NCBI GenBank assembly: GCA_949825025.1
Contig: OX463786.1
Location: 10,592,387 to 10,656,386 of the forward strand
Direction: 5' to 3'
From: Siphlonurus alternatus
Lineage: Eukaryota > Arthropoda > Insecta > Ephemeroptera > Siphlonuridae
DNA: 64,000 nt
Every line of letters begins with the position of its first letter. The first letter of the stretch is position 1. The position numbers and the translations under genes were made by a program. Under the pieces are notes generated by a model. It made no database searches. It was not told where the DNA came from and saw nothing but the letters and a program-made list of their open reading frames with translations. This document shows, in pieces, positions 49,143-59,593 of the stretch.

Positions 49143-50649
49143 CATACTGAAACTAAAATGTCACCTTAAACGTACCGTATATTATTAGTTTATTGTTTAT
49201 CTCTTATTAAATATAAAATATTGTGTTCAGAAGAGTGAAATCTATGGAGTATAACGAAATGTTAAAAAGATAAATCACTTACTAAACACAAACTGTTTTT
49301 CTGATATAATTAAGGAATAATTTTTCAAATAATTTAATTTTTTGTATATAATCCAATGAGGAAGTCAATTCAAATTGTTTCGTGGTTAATATTTTAATTA
49401 TGTTCTTAGACTATACAAATATTATTACTATAAAGGTATTCTTCATATTATGTACTCTCTACATAGCACGATATTTTGACCAATTATCTAACATAATGTA
49501 AGATTATTAAGTTCATGTTTCTCATAAAAAATGATATTTCAAGGAACACATCTTTTTTATAAGAAAATATTTTTTATCTATAACAAAAAATGAATTATTT
49601 ACTTATTATATAGTGTTCTTTCGTAATTGATTAAAACAGGATTAATGCTTAATTATAGTTAGAACACTAATCTGCTTTCCAGTTCCTCATTTTCTTGCAA
49701 ATTAAAATAAATGGCTCAATAATATAATAAATATTCATCTATAAAAAATACGGGTCTACTAACAGACGCCTTTGGATACCACTTGTTCACTTTGCTTATA
49801 GTTTTAAAACCAGGTCATATCTCATTCTCTCCCGCCACACTAGCTTATGTTCAAATTTATATTTTTTTCTATTATATTCTAAGGAAGGTCAAAAATAACA
49901 AAAACTAAGTAAAAAAGAAAAATTTGCTGAAAGTTAATTAATACTTAATTTTACATTTTAATATAGTTTTAAGTTGCAAATAATGATTTATAATTAAAAA
50001 ATCTACATTTAAAAACAGTACTAAAATCTAAAAATCCACTTGAGTACTAAAAAATCTACAATTAAAAAGAGTTCTTATACTTTGATTTAAAGCTCTCTTA
50101 TTGAGGTTTTAATCTTTATGATTATTCCAAATTCATGTGAAAAAAAATGATCATTGATATTAATGACTCATACATTAAAATATGATTCCAGAAATCAATA
50201 ATAATCAACATCATTAAACCTCCCTAAGTCACTCAGAGCTATCTGAGAGCTGAATATTTCGAATAAAAGTCGCTGTACAAGCAATAACTCAATAATAAAA
50301 CTTTGACATGATTTATTTTTGTATAACAAATCTAATATTTATTGATTTTTCTGAGGCTGTAATAAAATGCTGTTTTAATTGCATCAATTTGATTGATCAG
50401 TAATATAATTTAGTACGTGGCAGAAAAAACTGTTCAAACCAGAATGCTTAGAGGTAAAGCTTCATTGAAATATTCATTTTCAAACTTTTTCTTCACCTTC
50501 CCGACCTACTTTTTTTCAAGTAGTCTATAGAGTAATAACAACAATATAAATGTTTATTGAGCAGCAGAAAAAAAACAGATAATACATACTTTGATACAAA
50601 AATTTTACATGTGCTCTATGGGTGACTAAAAAAGAGGATCCCTTTCACA

Positions 50650-50970
50650 AATGGAGTATCGAGCTCATTTTTTTATTGCAGAAATGGATAGAGGGTGCAA
50701 AGTTATGCTACGCTGATTTTTTTCAGATTTTTAAGAGCCCGGGAAGTATTTTTAAAAAATTATTGAAAGTCCTTTTTGTGACGTCACTTGGCGGCAAGTC
50801 CTATCTTTTTCTTAAGGAGCGGCGTCTCGTGACGTCACAAAAAGAACTTTCAATAATTTTTTAAAAATACTTCCTGGGCTCTAAAAAATCTGAAAAAAAT
50901 TCAGGGTAGCATAACTTTGCACCCTCTATCCATTTCTGCAATAAAAAAAAATTGAGGACAATACTCCATT
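50650..50970. mobile_element. 320-bp foldback, 'GGAGTATT' arm type, copy 6
   Basis: Outer arms AATGGAGTATCGAGCTCA / TGAGGACAATACTCCATT, inner blocks and TGACGTCAC-flanked core as in the 6851 copy. Frames read through it on both strands are artefacts of the palindrome. Confidence 0.92.
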
Positions 50971-51344
50971 GTAAGTGTTCAGTCACAGTAGAAGCGAATT
51001 TCGTATAGTACACTACTGCCTGACGAGTGCTCGATTTTTCTCCCAAAAAACTTAACTTTGATTAGCACAAGCTAATCAAACAAGGGTAACGTTTTGTTTA
51101 TCAATTAAAAATTTAGAATATGATGCACATTGTATTAACCATTTGCTTTTAAATATGACTTAAAAACTCTAAAATTTTAAAGCAAAGAGATGAAGTTAGT
51201 GAAAAAATTTGTTAGCAGAGGTTCAGACATACCTTACGTAAGCAACGAAGTGGAGGAAAAAGTTCAACGAAACAAGTATAAGGTACAAAGAGATGAAGTT
51301 ATGCAATTTGGGGTGGATAACTTACTAGAATTTTCGTAGTGGAT

Positions 51345-51572
51345 AACATGCATGAAATTTTTTACTGCATCGATAATTGAAAGGATTTTTTGTTATTTAA
51401 AATTTTTAAAATAATGATGCAAAACGCTATGACGTCATGTTTATGTAATAATTTTAAGGGTTCAAAGAAATCTTGAGAAAAAAGTACTTTATTATATTTT
51501 ATATAATACGAGATCCTGAATCTAAATATGCAATAAATTTTCCATGCAGGTTGTCCATTATGTAACATTGCC
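51345..51572. mobile_element. Diverged relative of the 320-bp foldback
   Basis: Left GGATAACATGCATGAAATTT, right inverse GGACAACCTGCATGGAAAAT then TTATTGCATATTTAGATTC. The arms are those of the 'GGACAAC' type while the inside differs (CTATGACGTCATG). Confidence 0.6.
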
Positions 51573-51589
51573 AAAAAGAGGGCACGGAG

Positions 51590-51760
51590 GGAGTTTTACT
51601 CCTGCCTCACTTGCTAGAGCTGCACCTCCAATAGACAGAGATGTAAATTTGCTATTTTGGTTGTGGTAAGAAGAGCACATCGACTATATCAAAAGAATTT
51701 TGGTTAATCACGCCTCTATAGACTTTGTGGTAACACGAATAAATAAAGCAATTAGTAATG
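51590..51760 (-). repeat. Dispersed repeat with GCAAGTGAGGCAGGAGTA end, copy 2
   Basis: The inverse strand reads AGTCTATAGAGGCGTGATTA, then TTTACATCTCTGTCTATTGG and CTAGCAAGTGAGGCAGGAGT, matching 2022-2160 in order. It starts directly right of a foldback (51345-51572). Confidence 0.65.
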
Positions 51761-51817
51761 TCTATTTTGTCCACAGGTGTTTGTATTTAAAAATTATTAT
51801 AATTTAATAATGATGTC

Positions 51818-51960
51818 GTTTGTGACTGCTTAGGCCATGGCCGCCCCGGTTTGGAAGAGATCCACAAAAGTAGGGTCTACGAAGAGCCGTGATTTTAAAT
51901 TGAATTCAGTCTCTTAAATGTGGCCATTACCCTATGCTAGGGTTCAGTTAAAAAGCTAAG
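51818..51960 (+). mobile_element. tRNA-headed SINE, 3' end only
   Basis: Starts at ACTGCTTAGGCCATGGCCGC and runs through GGTCTACGAAGAGCCG to CCCTATGCTAGGGTTCAGTT and an A-rich tail. The head and central domain are gone. Confidence 0.85.
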
Positions 51961-52904
51961 AAAAAAAAAAGCTAAAAAAAAAATAATGTCGTTTGTTTTA
52001 TGATATCTTATTCAAGTACCTACAGAATAATTTTTTTTTTCTCTTTTATGTGATAAATTTATGTAATAAGTGCAAGTCTTAATGAAAATGTAGTAGGGTT
52101 TTAATAATTGCATTAATTTAGTTGAGAAAATATGATAAATAAATTATATAAATTAAAATTAAAGCTTTTTATTTTAGCAACGAGAAACTAATTTATTAAA
52201 AGTAAAAACAATATTTATAAAAAAATCCTTTTAAACTGTTTTTTAAATTTTTCAATTAAAATAATGAGAGCAAACTCCCTTAGGTTAAGTTACACTAAAG
52301 AAACATTTTGATAGGAAATGTTTTTCTTACATTTTCGTAGGTTTAAAGGTGATATATTAACGCCAAGTTAAAAAGAGAAGATATAATAATAGAATTCAAG
52401 AATAATGTTTATAACGTGGTTTCTTATTGTTGACATGTTTTGTACATGTCAGAAGTTTTAAAATAAGTAAAATTAAATAATAAAAATGTTATTTACTATA
52501 GTAATATTTATGTGGAGAAAATATTAGATTATCGCTCGCAATAAAAAAGACGATTCTAATCTAATTTAAAAAATATTAATGAGTGAATGATAAGATCTGA
52601 AATATTTATATATTAATATTATGCGAGATTTTGGTTGGTTGGTATTTTGGGGCAATTGACACATTTTGGTCATGTATGCCCCCAGATTTTAAGAGCCTAT
52701 ATGAGGCTTGAATTAATAAGAATATACAGAATGTTATTGAAAAAAATCATGTAAACGGTTATTATACAATGCAAACCGGGTTTCCACAGGTATGCAAAAT
52801 GGAATCTGTAATATGTTTATATTTTAAATGTAAACAGACTCAATACGCAAATACTTGGCGTCTATTATCAAATAATAGATAGTAATAAAATAGGGAATGT
52901 TTAT

Positions 52905-53025
52905 GGTTTGCTCGTAAATACCTGAACTGATTAGGATTTCTGCACATGATATCTTTATGTACATACGTAAGGTCAATTGAGTACAGAAATTAAATTTTGA
53001 GCAGGCTTTACGAATAGAACAATTA
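52905..53025. mobile_element. Decayed copy of the AGGCCTGTTCGTAAACCC foldback
   Basis: GCTCGTAAATACCTGAACTG ... TTATGTACATACGTAAGGTC, AATTGAGTACAGAAATT and GAGCAGGCTTTACGAA follow the order of the 54397 copy. A further fragment (ACAGTTCGTAAACCCAGCTT) is at about 56568-56625. Confidence 0.65.
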
Positions 53026-53117
53026 GCCATATCCCATAAAACATTCCTATGCATTCACAATGAAAATATCTCTGAGGTTGCGAAATTTATTCATGGAACA
53101 TAAAACTTTTCAATCAT

Positions 53118-53229
53118 CACTACGTTTACATGACGGTGTTTAATGCATATTCGTTAACGACGGATAATGTTATTCTTATGAGGCGTCGTCAACGAATACG
53201 CATTTAAACACCGTCATGTAAACGTAGTG
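53118..53229. mobile_element. 110-bp foldback 'CACTACGTTTACATGACGG', best copy
   Basis: CACTACGTTTACATGACGGT on the left and exactly its inverse on the right. The arms run on through GTTTAA and CGTATTCGTTGACGACG-like sequence to a short centre around ATGTTATTCTTATGAGG. Confidence 0.92.
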
Positions 53230-53274
53230 ATTGAAGATTAAAATTATATTCACTGCATCTCGCATAAACTGCCC

Positions 53275-53555
53275 CGAGTTGAAATAATTTTTATCTTTTA
53301 TTCGCCATTAATATCTCTCAGCTCTTTGCCTCCTATTTTTGCATAATTTTCGAGGAAAAAAGATATAAAAAGGCGAAATTACGTATTTTTCCCTCATATT
53401 GTAGCATAATTTTAACACATTGTCCTCATTTCATCCTCGCTTAGAATGAGATAGAAATAAGATATGTTTTTGAAGTAAAAAGATTTAAAATACGATTACG
53501 TTTAGACAGTTTTTAAGTAAACGAAAAATTGAAGAAGTAATTTTTCAACTAGGAG
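53275..53555 (+). repeat. 260-290 bp dispersed repeat, copy 4
   Basis: TTTTTATCTTTTATTCGCC, AAAGGCGAAATTACGTATTT, TTTCATCCTCGCTTAGAATG and GAAGAAGTAATTTTTCAACT in order. It starts about 45 bp right of the palindrome ending at 53229. Confidence 0.8.
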
Positions 53556-54396
53556 CTTGAAAATAATGCAATATTTTAACATAACAGTAATGCACTTCAT
53601 TTTAAAATGAAACAAAAGTAACAGATGATATATTTTTGTCAGAGTATATAAAAGCATGGTGAAAAAAAAAATTCTAATCACTTATAGACTAATGAAGGAG
53701 TCCTTATATTTTCTAAAATTATAAGTCGCAAGTTTTTATGATTTGGAGATGTAATTTGAACAAATCAGATATTGATAGCATTCCTTCTGTCCCGAGATGC
53801 ATGCTTCATTTAAAATATTCGATGCAACGATTTAAAGCAGCCGACATTGAAAATTTATTTTTGAATTCAGTCTATATACTTATAGAAATCTGTTTGATCA
53901 AATATTATAAATTTGTCTTCAAAATCTATTCTTTCCTTAACAAATATTTGAATAAAATAAAATATTTTAAGATTTGTCTAGAATTCTACGTATATAATAT
54001 AGTATTATGTTTACATAGCAAAATACAAAAATCTTTGCAGCATATAATATTCCATGATTTTTGTATTATGTTATTTGAAATTGAATTTTATAGGTCATAG
54101 TATAAGAATGGAATATGGAGTTTCTTTTGATAAAGAAAAATGTTATTACAACTTTGAACAGTGGCTGTCATATTTGAAGTAAACTTTGAGATATGATTTG
54201 TAGTGTATGATTGAGAAATCCATGATTGACTTTTCTAATTTAACTTTGATATATTTTTTTAATTGCATTTTTAAAGTACTACGCATTTTTACTCTATATT
54301 GATTTGTTATTTTTTTCTGGATGATTTCACATTTATTTTTAAATATTATTTCATTTTTGCTAAATATGTATAGAATTGAAAAACCAAGCTGATTTG

Positions 54397-54517
54397 AGGC
54401 CTGTTCGTAAACCCTGCTCGGTGTACACTTTCTGTACCCAATTGACCTTATGTACATGAGATATAAGGTCGATTGGGTGTAGAAAGTGTACACCGAGCAG
54501 GGTTTACGAACAGGCCT
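54397..54517. mobile_element. 121-bp foldback 'AGGCCTGTTCGTAAACCCTG'
   Basis: AGGCCTGTTCGTAAACCCTG ... CAGGGTTTACGAACAGGCCT with almost no mismatch through CTCGGTGTACACTTTCT and CAATTGACCTTAT; loop around GTACATGAG. One of the freshest palindromes in the window. Confidence 0.92.
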
Positions 54518-54774
54518 ATGATCAGTAATAAGGTTTATATTGTTACAGTTATACCTAGACTATAATATAGACTATCTTGAAGAATTATTGTGTGATGTAC
54601 AGTTTGGATTCAAAATAAATGGAAAATGCTGCAGTTAAAGATATTTTCCACACAATTTATGACAAAGTCTGTACAATCAAAATTTAATATTTTCCAGTTT
54701 GGTTGATTTTCTTAACCACTTAATAAGTTCAAAAAAAAAGAGTAAAAAAGTATACGTTCACGTTTAAAGGGTTG

Positions 54775-55110
54775 CGAGGGTTGTGGGGTAGTGGTTTCAA
54801 GTGGCTGAATTTAAATTCTCGGCTCTTTGTAAAGGCAACCTAGCTTTGCTTAGCATTTGTCCGTTCCAAACCAAGTCAGCTATAGCTTAGCAATCAATTC
54901 CAGCATTCATCTGGTTGAGACTGAGGGAACCATGGAAATCTCAGTCAGGATGATCATCAATTAATGGAGGATGCCATCAATCACCTCCCGGATGCAAAAG
55001 TTGGTGTTCTTTAGCAAACGCTATGTGTTTTTGTAGAATCTGGGATCGAACTCACGACCATCCGATTACGACTGAATATAAGCGTATAACACTGCATCAA
55101 GTGCCCGATT
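54775..55110 (-). mobile_element. tRNA-headed SINE, full length but diverged
   Basis: The minus strand begins CGGGCACTTGATGCAGTG, then GGATGGTCGTGAGTTCGATC (B-box), the CTCCCGGATGC equivalent, AGGTGATTGATGGCATCC and the central domain (CTGACTGAGATTTCCATGG). The 3' third is more diverged than in other copies. Confidence 0.85.
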
Positions 55111-55515
55111 GTAACATTATCCATCGTTAATAGATATTCAGACATAACTTTTTACTTGAATTATATTTAGCTCGCTTTGTTTGGGTTGCATAAAAATTGC
55201 ATAATATCACGGCGAGATAAACATCTTTAGTAAAATTAAGATAATTATATCTGCTTTCAAAATTCTGAAAAATGTAATACTTAATTGAAATTTATATTAG
55301 TTAAGAAATATCTATAAATACCTATTTAATATATATTTTTTATATAAAAATTTTACATTTTAAGTGTTCTTAGTATTGGGTGGTACATCCAATTATTGTG
55401 GTTGAAAATTACAGTTGTGTAATATTGAATATTGACTTAATTGCTCCATAAGTTACGCAATAGATTAATTAAAACAATCTTCATTTATATTTTTTGACAT
55501 TCATTACTTCAAGAC

Positions 55516-55642
55516 ATATATATATATATATATATATATATTAGGAAAAGGGTAAAGGTAAAGAAGGGAAAAGATGGCAGTTGAATAAGGATAATATTTT
55601 ACTCTGGCTTGAAAGATGGTGTAAGCCAGAGTAGAATATTAT

Positions 55643-55682
<40 letters not shown>
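55516..55682. repeat. Two (AT)n tracts flanking a hairpin
   Basis: (AT)n at 55516-55541 and 55645-55682. Between them, GGATAATATTTTACTCTGGC and GCCAGAGTAGAATATTATCC form a 20-base inverse pair with one mismatch. Confidence 0.85.
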
Positions 55683-55686
<4 letters not shown>

Positions 55687-56339
55687 TCTTGAGTTTGTAT
55701 AACATATTTGTCAATAGTTTGCAAATATCCTTAACAAATATTTGTTATGTCATTATAATTGATGTACATTTTATTATTCGTAACTTAATTGTATCAAGAA
55801 TGAAATTTGATGGGAGGTGGGTAATAGAGAAGTTGCACGAAATGTGTTACGATACTATTATATTAAATATTGACTGCATACGTCAGCGTTTTCAGCATAA
55901 TTTTGATCATGCAGAAAGTTTAGAAAAATTGTAAAACTTTTTGAGGTCCTTAATCCAAATATGCAACAACAAAAGAGCCACGTTTTCTTTCCTGTTTAAT
56001 TATCACATTAATGATTCAATTAATGATTTTAATTATCACAATGCACATTTTTTTTCCGTAATTATTAATTTTATTTAAAATTATAATATTAAATAAGTTG
56101 AAATAAATTTTAAAACACTTACCTTTATGTGAAGATTAATTAAATATTTTCTTCACTTTTATCTGCGGAATTAACGTTATTAGAAATATTTGTTGAACAA
56201 CATTAACTTCGTTTATTAATGCAATTAAAATTTCAATTCTTAATGAAATTTTATTTTATACCTGCTTTAAAATTTAATGGTATTGAGAATTTTAAATAAA
56301 ATCAAATTTTTTTAACGCTAACTTTTTTTTAACGAGTCC

Positions 56340-56540
56340 GAAAAGTATTGTTACTGTCGGCAGATGCGACGTCGATCGCCGGTAAATGTCGCGATCTCGG
56401 AGTGACGGTTTCTGATTAGATGTGTCACGTGCGGCTGGTCCCGCGGTTGTCGGTGAACTGAGCTGGTACTCGCTGGTATCTGACAAGGCATGCGCCCCCT
56501 CATCATTGCTCCGTCATGACGTCACACCACGGCTGAAGTG
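56340..56540 (-). promoter_or_regulatory. CpG-rich patch, candidate promoter or 5' exon
   Basis: About 200 bp with clearly higher GC and many CpGs (GCGACGTCGATCGCCGG, CCGCGG, GTCGCGATCTCGG) in a window that is otherwise AT-rich and CpG-poor. It contains a perfect CRE palindrome TGACGTCA (56517-56524) and a CACGTG E-box (56426-56431). The nAChR start exon has a spliced 5' UTR and needs an upstream exon; this is the only GC-rich, non-SINE candidate. A possible minus-strand donor is ACA|GTAACA near 56350. No TATA box is obvious. An unrelated CpG-rich relic or an exon of another gene is equally possible. Confidence 0.3.
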
Positions 56541-56627
56541 AGGACCATTCACGAACCCATTTGGACAGTTCGTAAACCCAGCTTAGTGTCTGTACTCCAT
56601 TTGTTCAAGTACAGTTTGTTTGAAAAT

Positions 56628-56780
56628 TTTGTTGATTGAGATCTCGGAGTTAGCCCCCTTAAATGCTACAAGCAGAGAACTTAGAATACACCATCAATTT
56701 TGATAATTTTTGATCAATTTTGACATGTAAATTTTGAAGTGAATCGGTCTTATCAGTTTTGAGAAAATAAATAAAGTTTA
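56628..56780 (+). repeat. Dispersed repeat, copy 2
   Basis: GTTGATTGAGATCTCGGAGT, TAGCCCCCTTAAATGCTACA and AAATTTTGAAGTGAATCGGT match the 41460 copy. Confidence 0.6.
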
Positions 56781-57773
56781 AATACTTTAATAATACTTTA
56801 ACAGTACACGATAGAACTCATTGAAAAAATCTCACAGCCGAAAAACTGTTAAATGTATTTTTATATACTTTTTTTTTTGTCATTATGCCTATGCTCAATG
56901 TACAATCTGGCCTGCCAATACTTTCTCTTTTCCCTAGGCTCCCTCCTTCACCTTCTTCGCTTGGGCAGATATAATTAAGGACTACCCCCTCTCCCGCCTC
57001 ACGTAAACATAAACAGAAATCAGCTTTATATCAGCAATAATTTATTCAGATCATTTTTTAACCTGGATTTGAAAAGACCAGTATAGGTAACTTTCCATAT
57101 CCAGGCTCAAAATTAGTCTGAAAAAAATAATGTTGATGCAGCTCAGGCTTAAAAATTAATTAATCCTATTTGGGTTTGGATATAGTCTCGTTTGATTCCC
57201 CAGCGCCTCACTTGCACTGGCTGATTTGAGACCATGCAGTTAGATTCCCTGGTCTCAAAGATTGATTGGTAATGTCTGAAAATTCCAGCAGGTGTTCCAA
57301 ATTTTCGTCGTTGTTGAGAAATGTGCCTTCGTGCGAGAATATTCAACCACATGACAAGGGTTGAATTTTGATCAGATTAAAGTTGATATACCTCGTATTA
57401 TATAACAACGTTTACTATATATTGATTGTTATAACACTAAAAATAGACTTTATGCACACAATTTTTAGTAATATATTCTAAGTTCGTATACCATCTTTTA
57501 AAAGTGTAAACAAATTTTCCATTTTATCGAATAAAAAAATGGGGGGATTTAAGATTGAAAGTTTTTATTAAGAGATTGAGGTCACGGCCTAGCTATCAAT
57601 CCCATGCCTAACAAAATTTCAAATTAAAAGTCTGATAGATTGATAAATATATATACCATTATTTATATTTTCTTTTCACATATCAGTTTTTCAATTAAAA
57701 CAATTAATTTATTTAACTATTATGTAATATGTTTCTTCTTCCGATATGTAAAAATACTGATTCAACTCGTTTC

Positions 57774-57792
57774 AATATATATATATATATAT

Positions 57793-57843
<51 letters not shown>
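57774..57843. repeat. (AT)n microsatellite
   Basis: About 70 bp of AT units with an ATAATAAT interruption. Confidence 0.97.
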
Positions 57844-57849
<6 letters not shown>

Positions 57850-58404
57850 TGTAAACACAATTTACATAAATACATAACTGAAAATGCACACAATGCATCC
57901 AATTAACACAGATATCTGGAAAATAAAACCATTTTGATGCATTCTTCCATGTTTTTTAGCATTACATAGTTATCGCTATCAATAATTCAATTTATTTTAA
58001 ATTTATATATTTGTAAAGTTATTTAATTTCAAAACTAAAATTGTTATACTTCGCATTAAATAAAAATCAATATAATATATATATACATATATATATATTA
58101 TATCAAAAATTTATAAAATATTGTTTAATTTTTTTAATAAAAATATTATATTAAAAATGATCAAAATTTCTATGTAACAATATTTTTAAAAAATCAATGA
58201 TTGATTTCATAGCATCAACAGAGAACAGAATACTCACCATTCTCTGTTAACAATACATCTTTCATTTGTGATAAACCTTTCCAAAGCTCCGTTTCAATAA
58301 GTCTGAAACGTTTTGTTCAAAATCCGCTGACACGCAGTTTGAATTTCTGGCCGAGTGCTCGCTTGATGTTCTTGAAGAAACATCAGATGCCAGCCACAGT
58401 TGTA

Positions 58405-58742
58405 ATAAATTTCATCTTTTATTCACTACTCTCGTCTAAATTCCTCTTGTTTTGCATTATTTTAGAAGAGAAAAATACGAGATTACGTCTTCAGCATAAA
58501 ATGTTACATTTACTACGTTTACATGACGGTGTTTAATGCGTATTCGTTGACGACGCCTCATAAGAATAACATTATCCGTCGTCAACGGATCCGTATTAAA
58601 CACCGTCATGTAAACGTAGTGATTGTCTTAATTTCATCCTCACTTTGAGCGAAGAGGAAATAAGAAGATGTGTTTAAAGATAAAAAGATTCGGTTTAGGT
58701 TTCTTTAGATTATATGTAAATTTGAAGATGTAATTTTTCAAC
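58405..58742 (+). repeat. 260-290 bp dispersed repeat, copy 5, with nested foldback
   Basis: AATTTCATCTTTTATTCACT, AATACGAGATTACGTCTTCA, GCATAAAATGTTACA, then the foldback 58512-58620, then TTAATTTCATCCTCACTTTG, GAGGAAATAAGAAGATGTG and GAAGATGTAATTTTTCAAC. Confidence 0.85.
58512..58620. mobile_element. 110-bp foldback 'CACTACGTTTACATGACGG', nested copy
   Basis: ACTACGTTTACATGACGGTG / CACCGTCATGTAAACGTAGT. It splits the repeat at 58405-58742, whose other copies are continuous at this point, so it inserted after that repeat. Its centre is inverted relative to the 53118 copy. Confidence 0.92.
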
Positions 58743-59593
58743 AAGGGAATACTATGAAACTCCTTATAAAAGGATAATTGCAAATTGATAATGAATTCAA
58801 TTTTTCTAACACTTCTAATCCTGTAGAGTAAAGTTACCATGCATATATTTTAAATTGAATACCAAAATATTTTATTTTTATATTAAATATGATAAATTAA
58901 CAAAAATGTAGAGATATGTAAATTTCAAAGTTTCCAAAGGACGTACAGATAGATGATGTTCTTATAAGATTCAATTTTCTCTGTATTTTATATATTTGGA
59001 TGTTTTTTATTGTAATTTTTATGTTTGTATGTAAATAATTAATATTGTTTGTAAAAGTAGTTAATTTTATTTAAAATGTTTAATTTTTAATTGATTGAAC
59101 ACCAATAGTGAATGTTATCTTTTTTAGTCATACATTGAGCATTGCAATTATAATTATTATCATGGCCTTTTTGTCATAGTTTAGACGACCCACGTTTAAA
59201 ATCCCCATTTTGTCATATCTCCTTGTTGTTGCTTTGAGGCTAGATACAATTTTTCATAATTTCAGATATTTCATTGAAAAATAGTATATCATAATTATGC
59301 ATTTCATATTCGTTAATTATTGCATATTATTGCACAAGTAATGATTTACACGAATCAAATTTAATTTATATATACATAAATGTTGAAGGAACATAGATAC
59401 ATGTTTTGTGTTTAAGAATCATTTTAATATTTTTAATTGTGTTCAAAAAAGCATTTAAAAACATTATTATTTAATAATTTAAAATAATTATTAGTTTTCA
59501 TCAAAATTTTTTTATAAATTAACAAAAATTTAAAGGTTATTCAAAAATTATTTTTTTCTTTACAATATAATATTTAACTAAACCTTAACATAA

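Larger units (their letters stand above)
56541..59593. other. AT-rich DNA between CpG patch and LINE
   Basis: Contains a fragment of the AGGCCTGTTCGTAAACCC foldback (about 56568-56625), a dispersed repeat (56628-56780), (AT)n tracts (57774-57843 and about 58075-58100) and the 58405-58742 repeat with its nested foldback. No gene is recognisable. Confidence 0.55.

Noticed and set aside
53738..54493. Two longer AT-rich frames (120 and 115 codons) on opposite strands
   Set aside because: Composition is Ile/Lys/Asn/Tyr-rich as expected from AT-rich non-coding DNA; no motif, and the second overlaps a foldback.
56292..56486. Minus-strand frame across the CpG-rich patch
   Set aside because: It begins at TTG, not ATG, has no recognisable domain and ends in lysine/leucine-rich AT sequence. 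The patch is noted as a possible promoter or UTR only.
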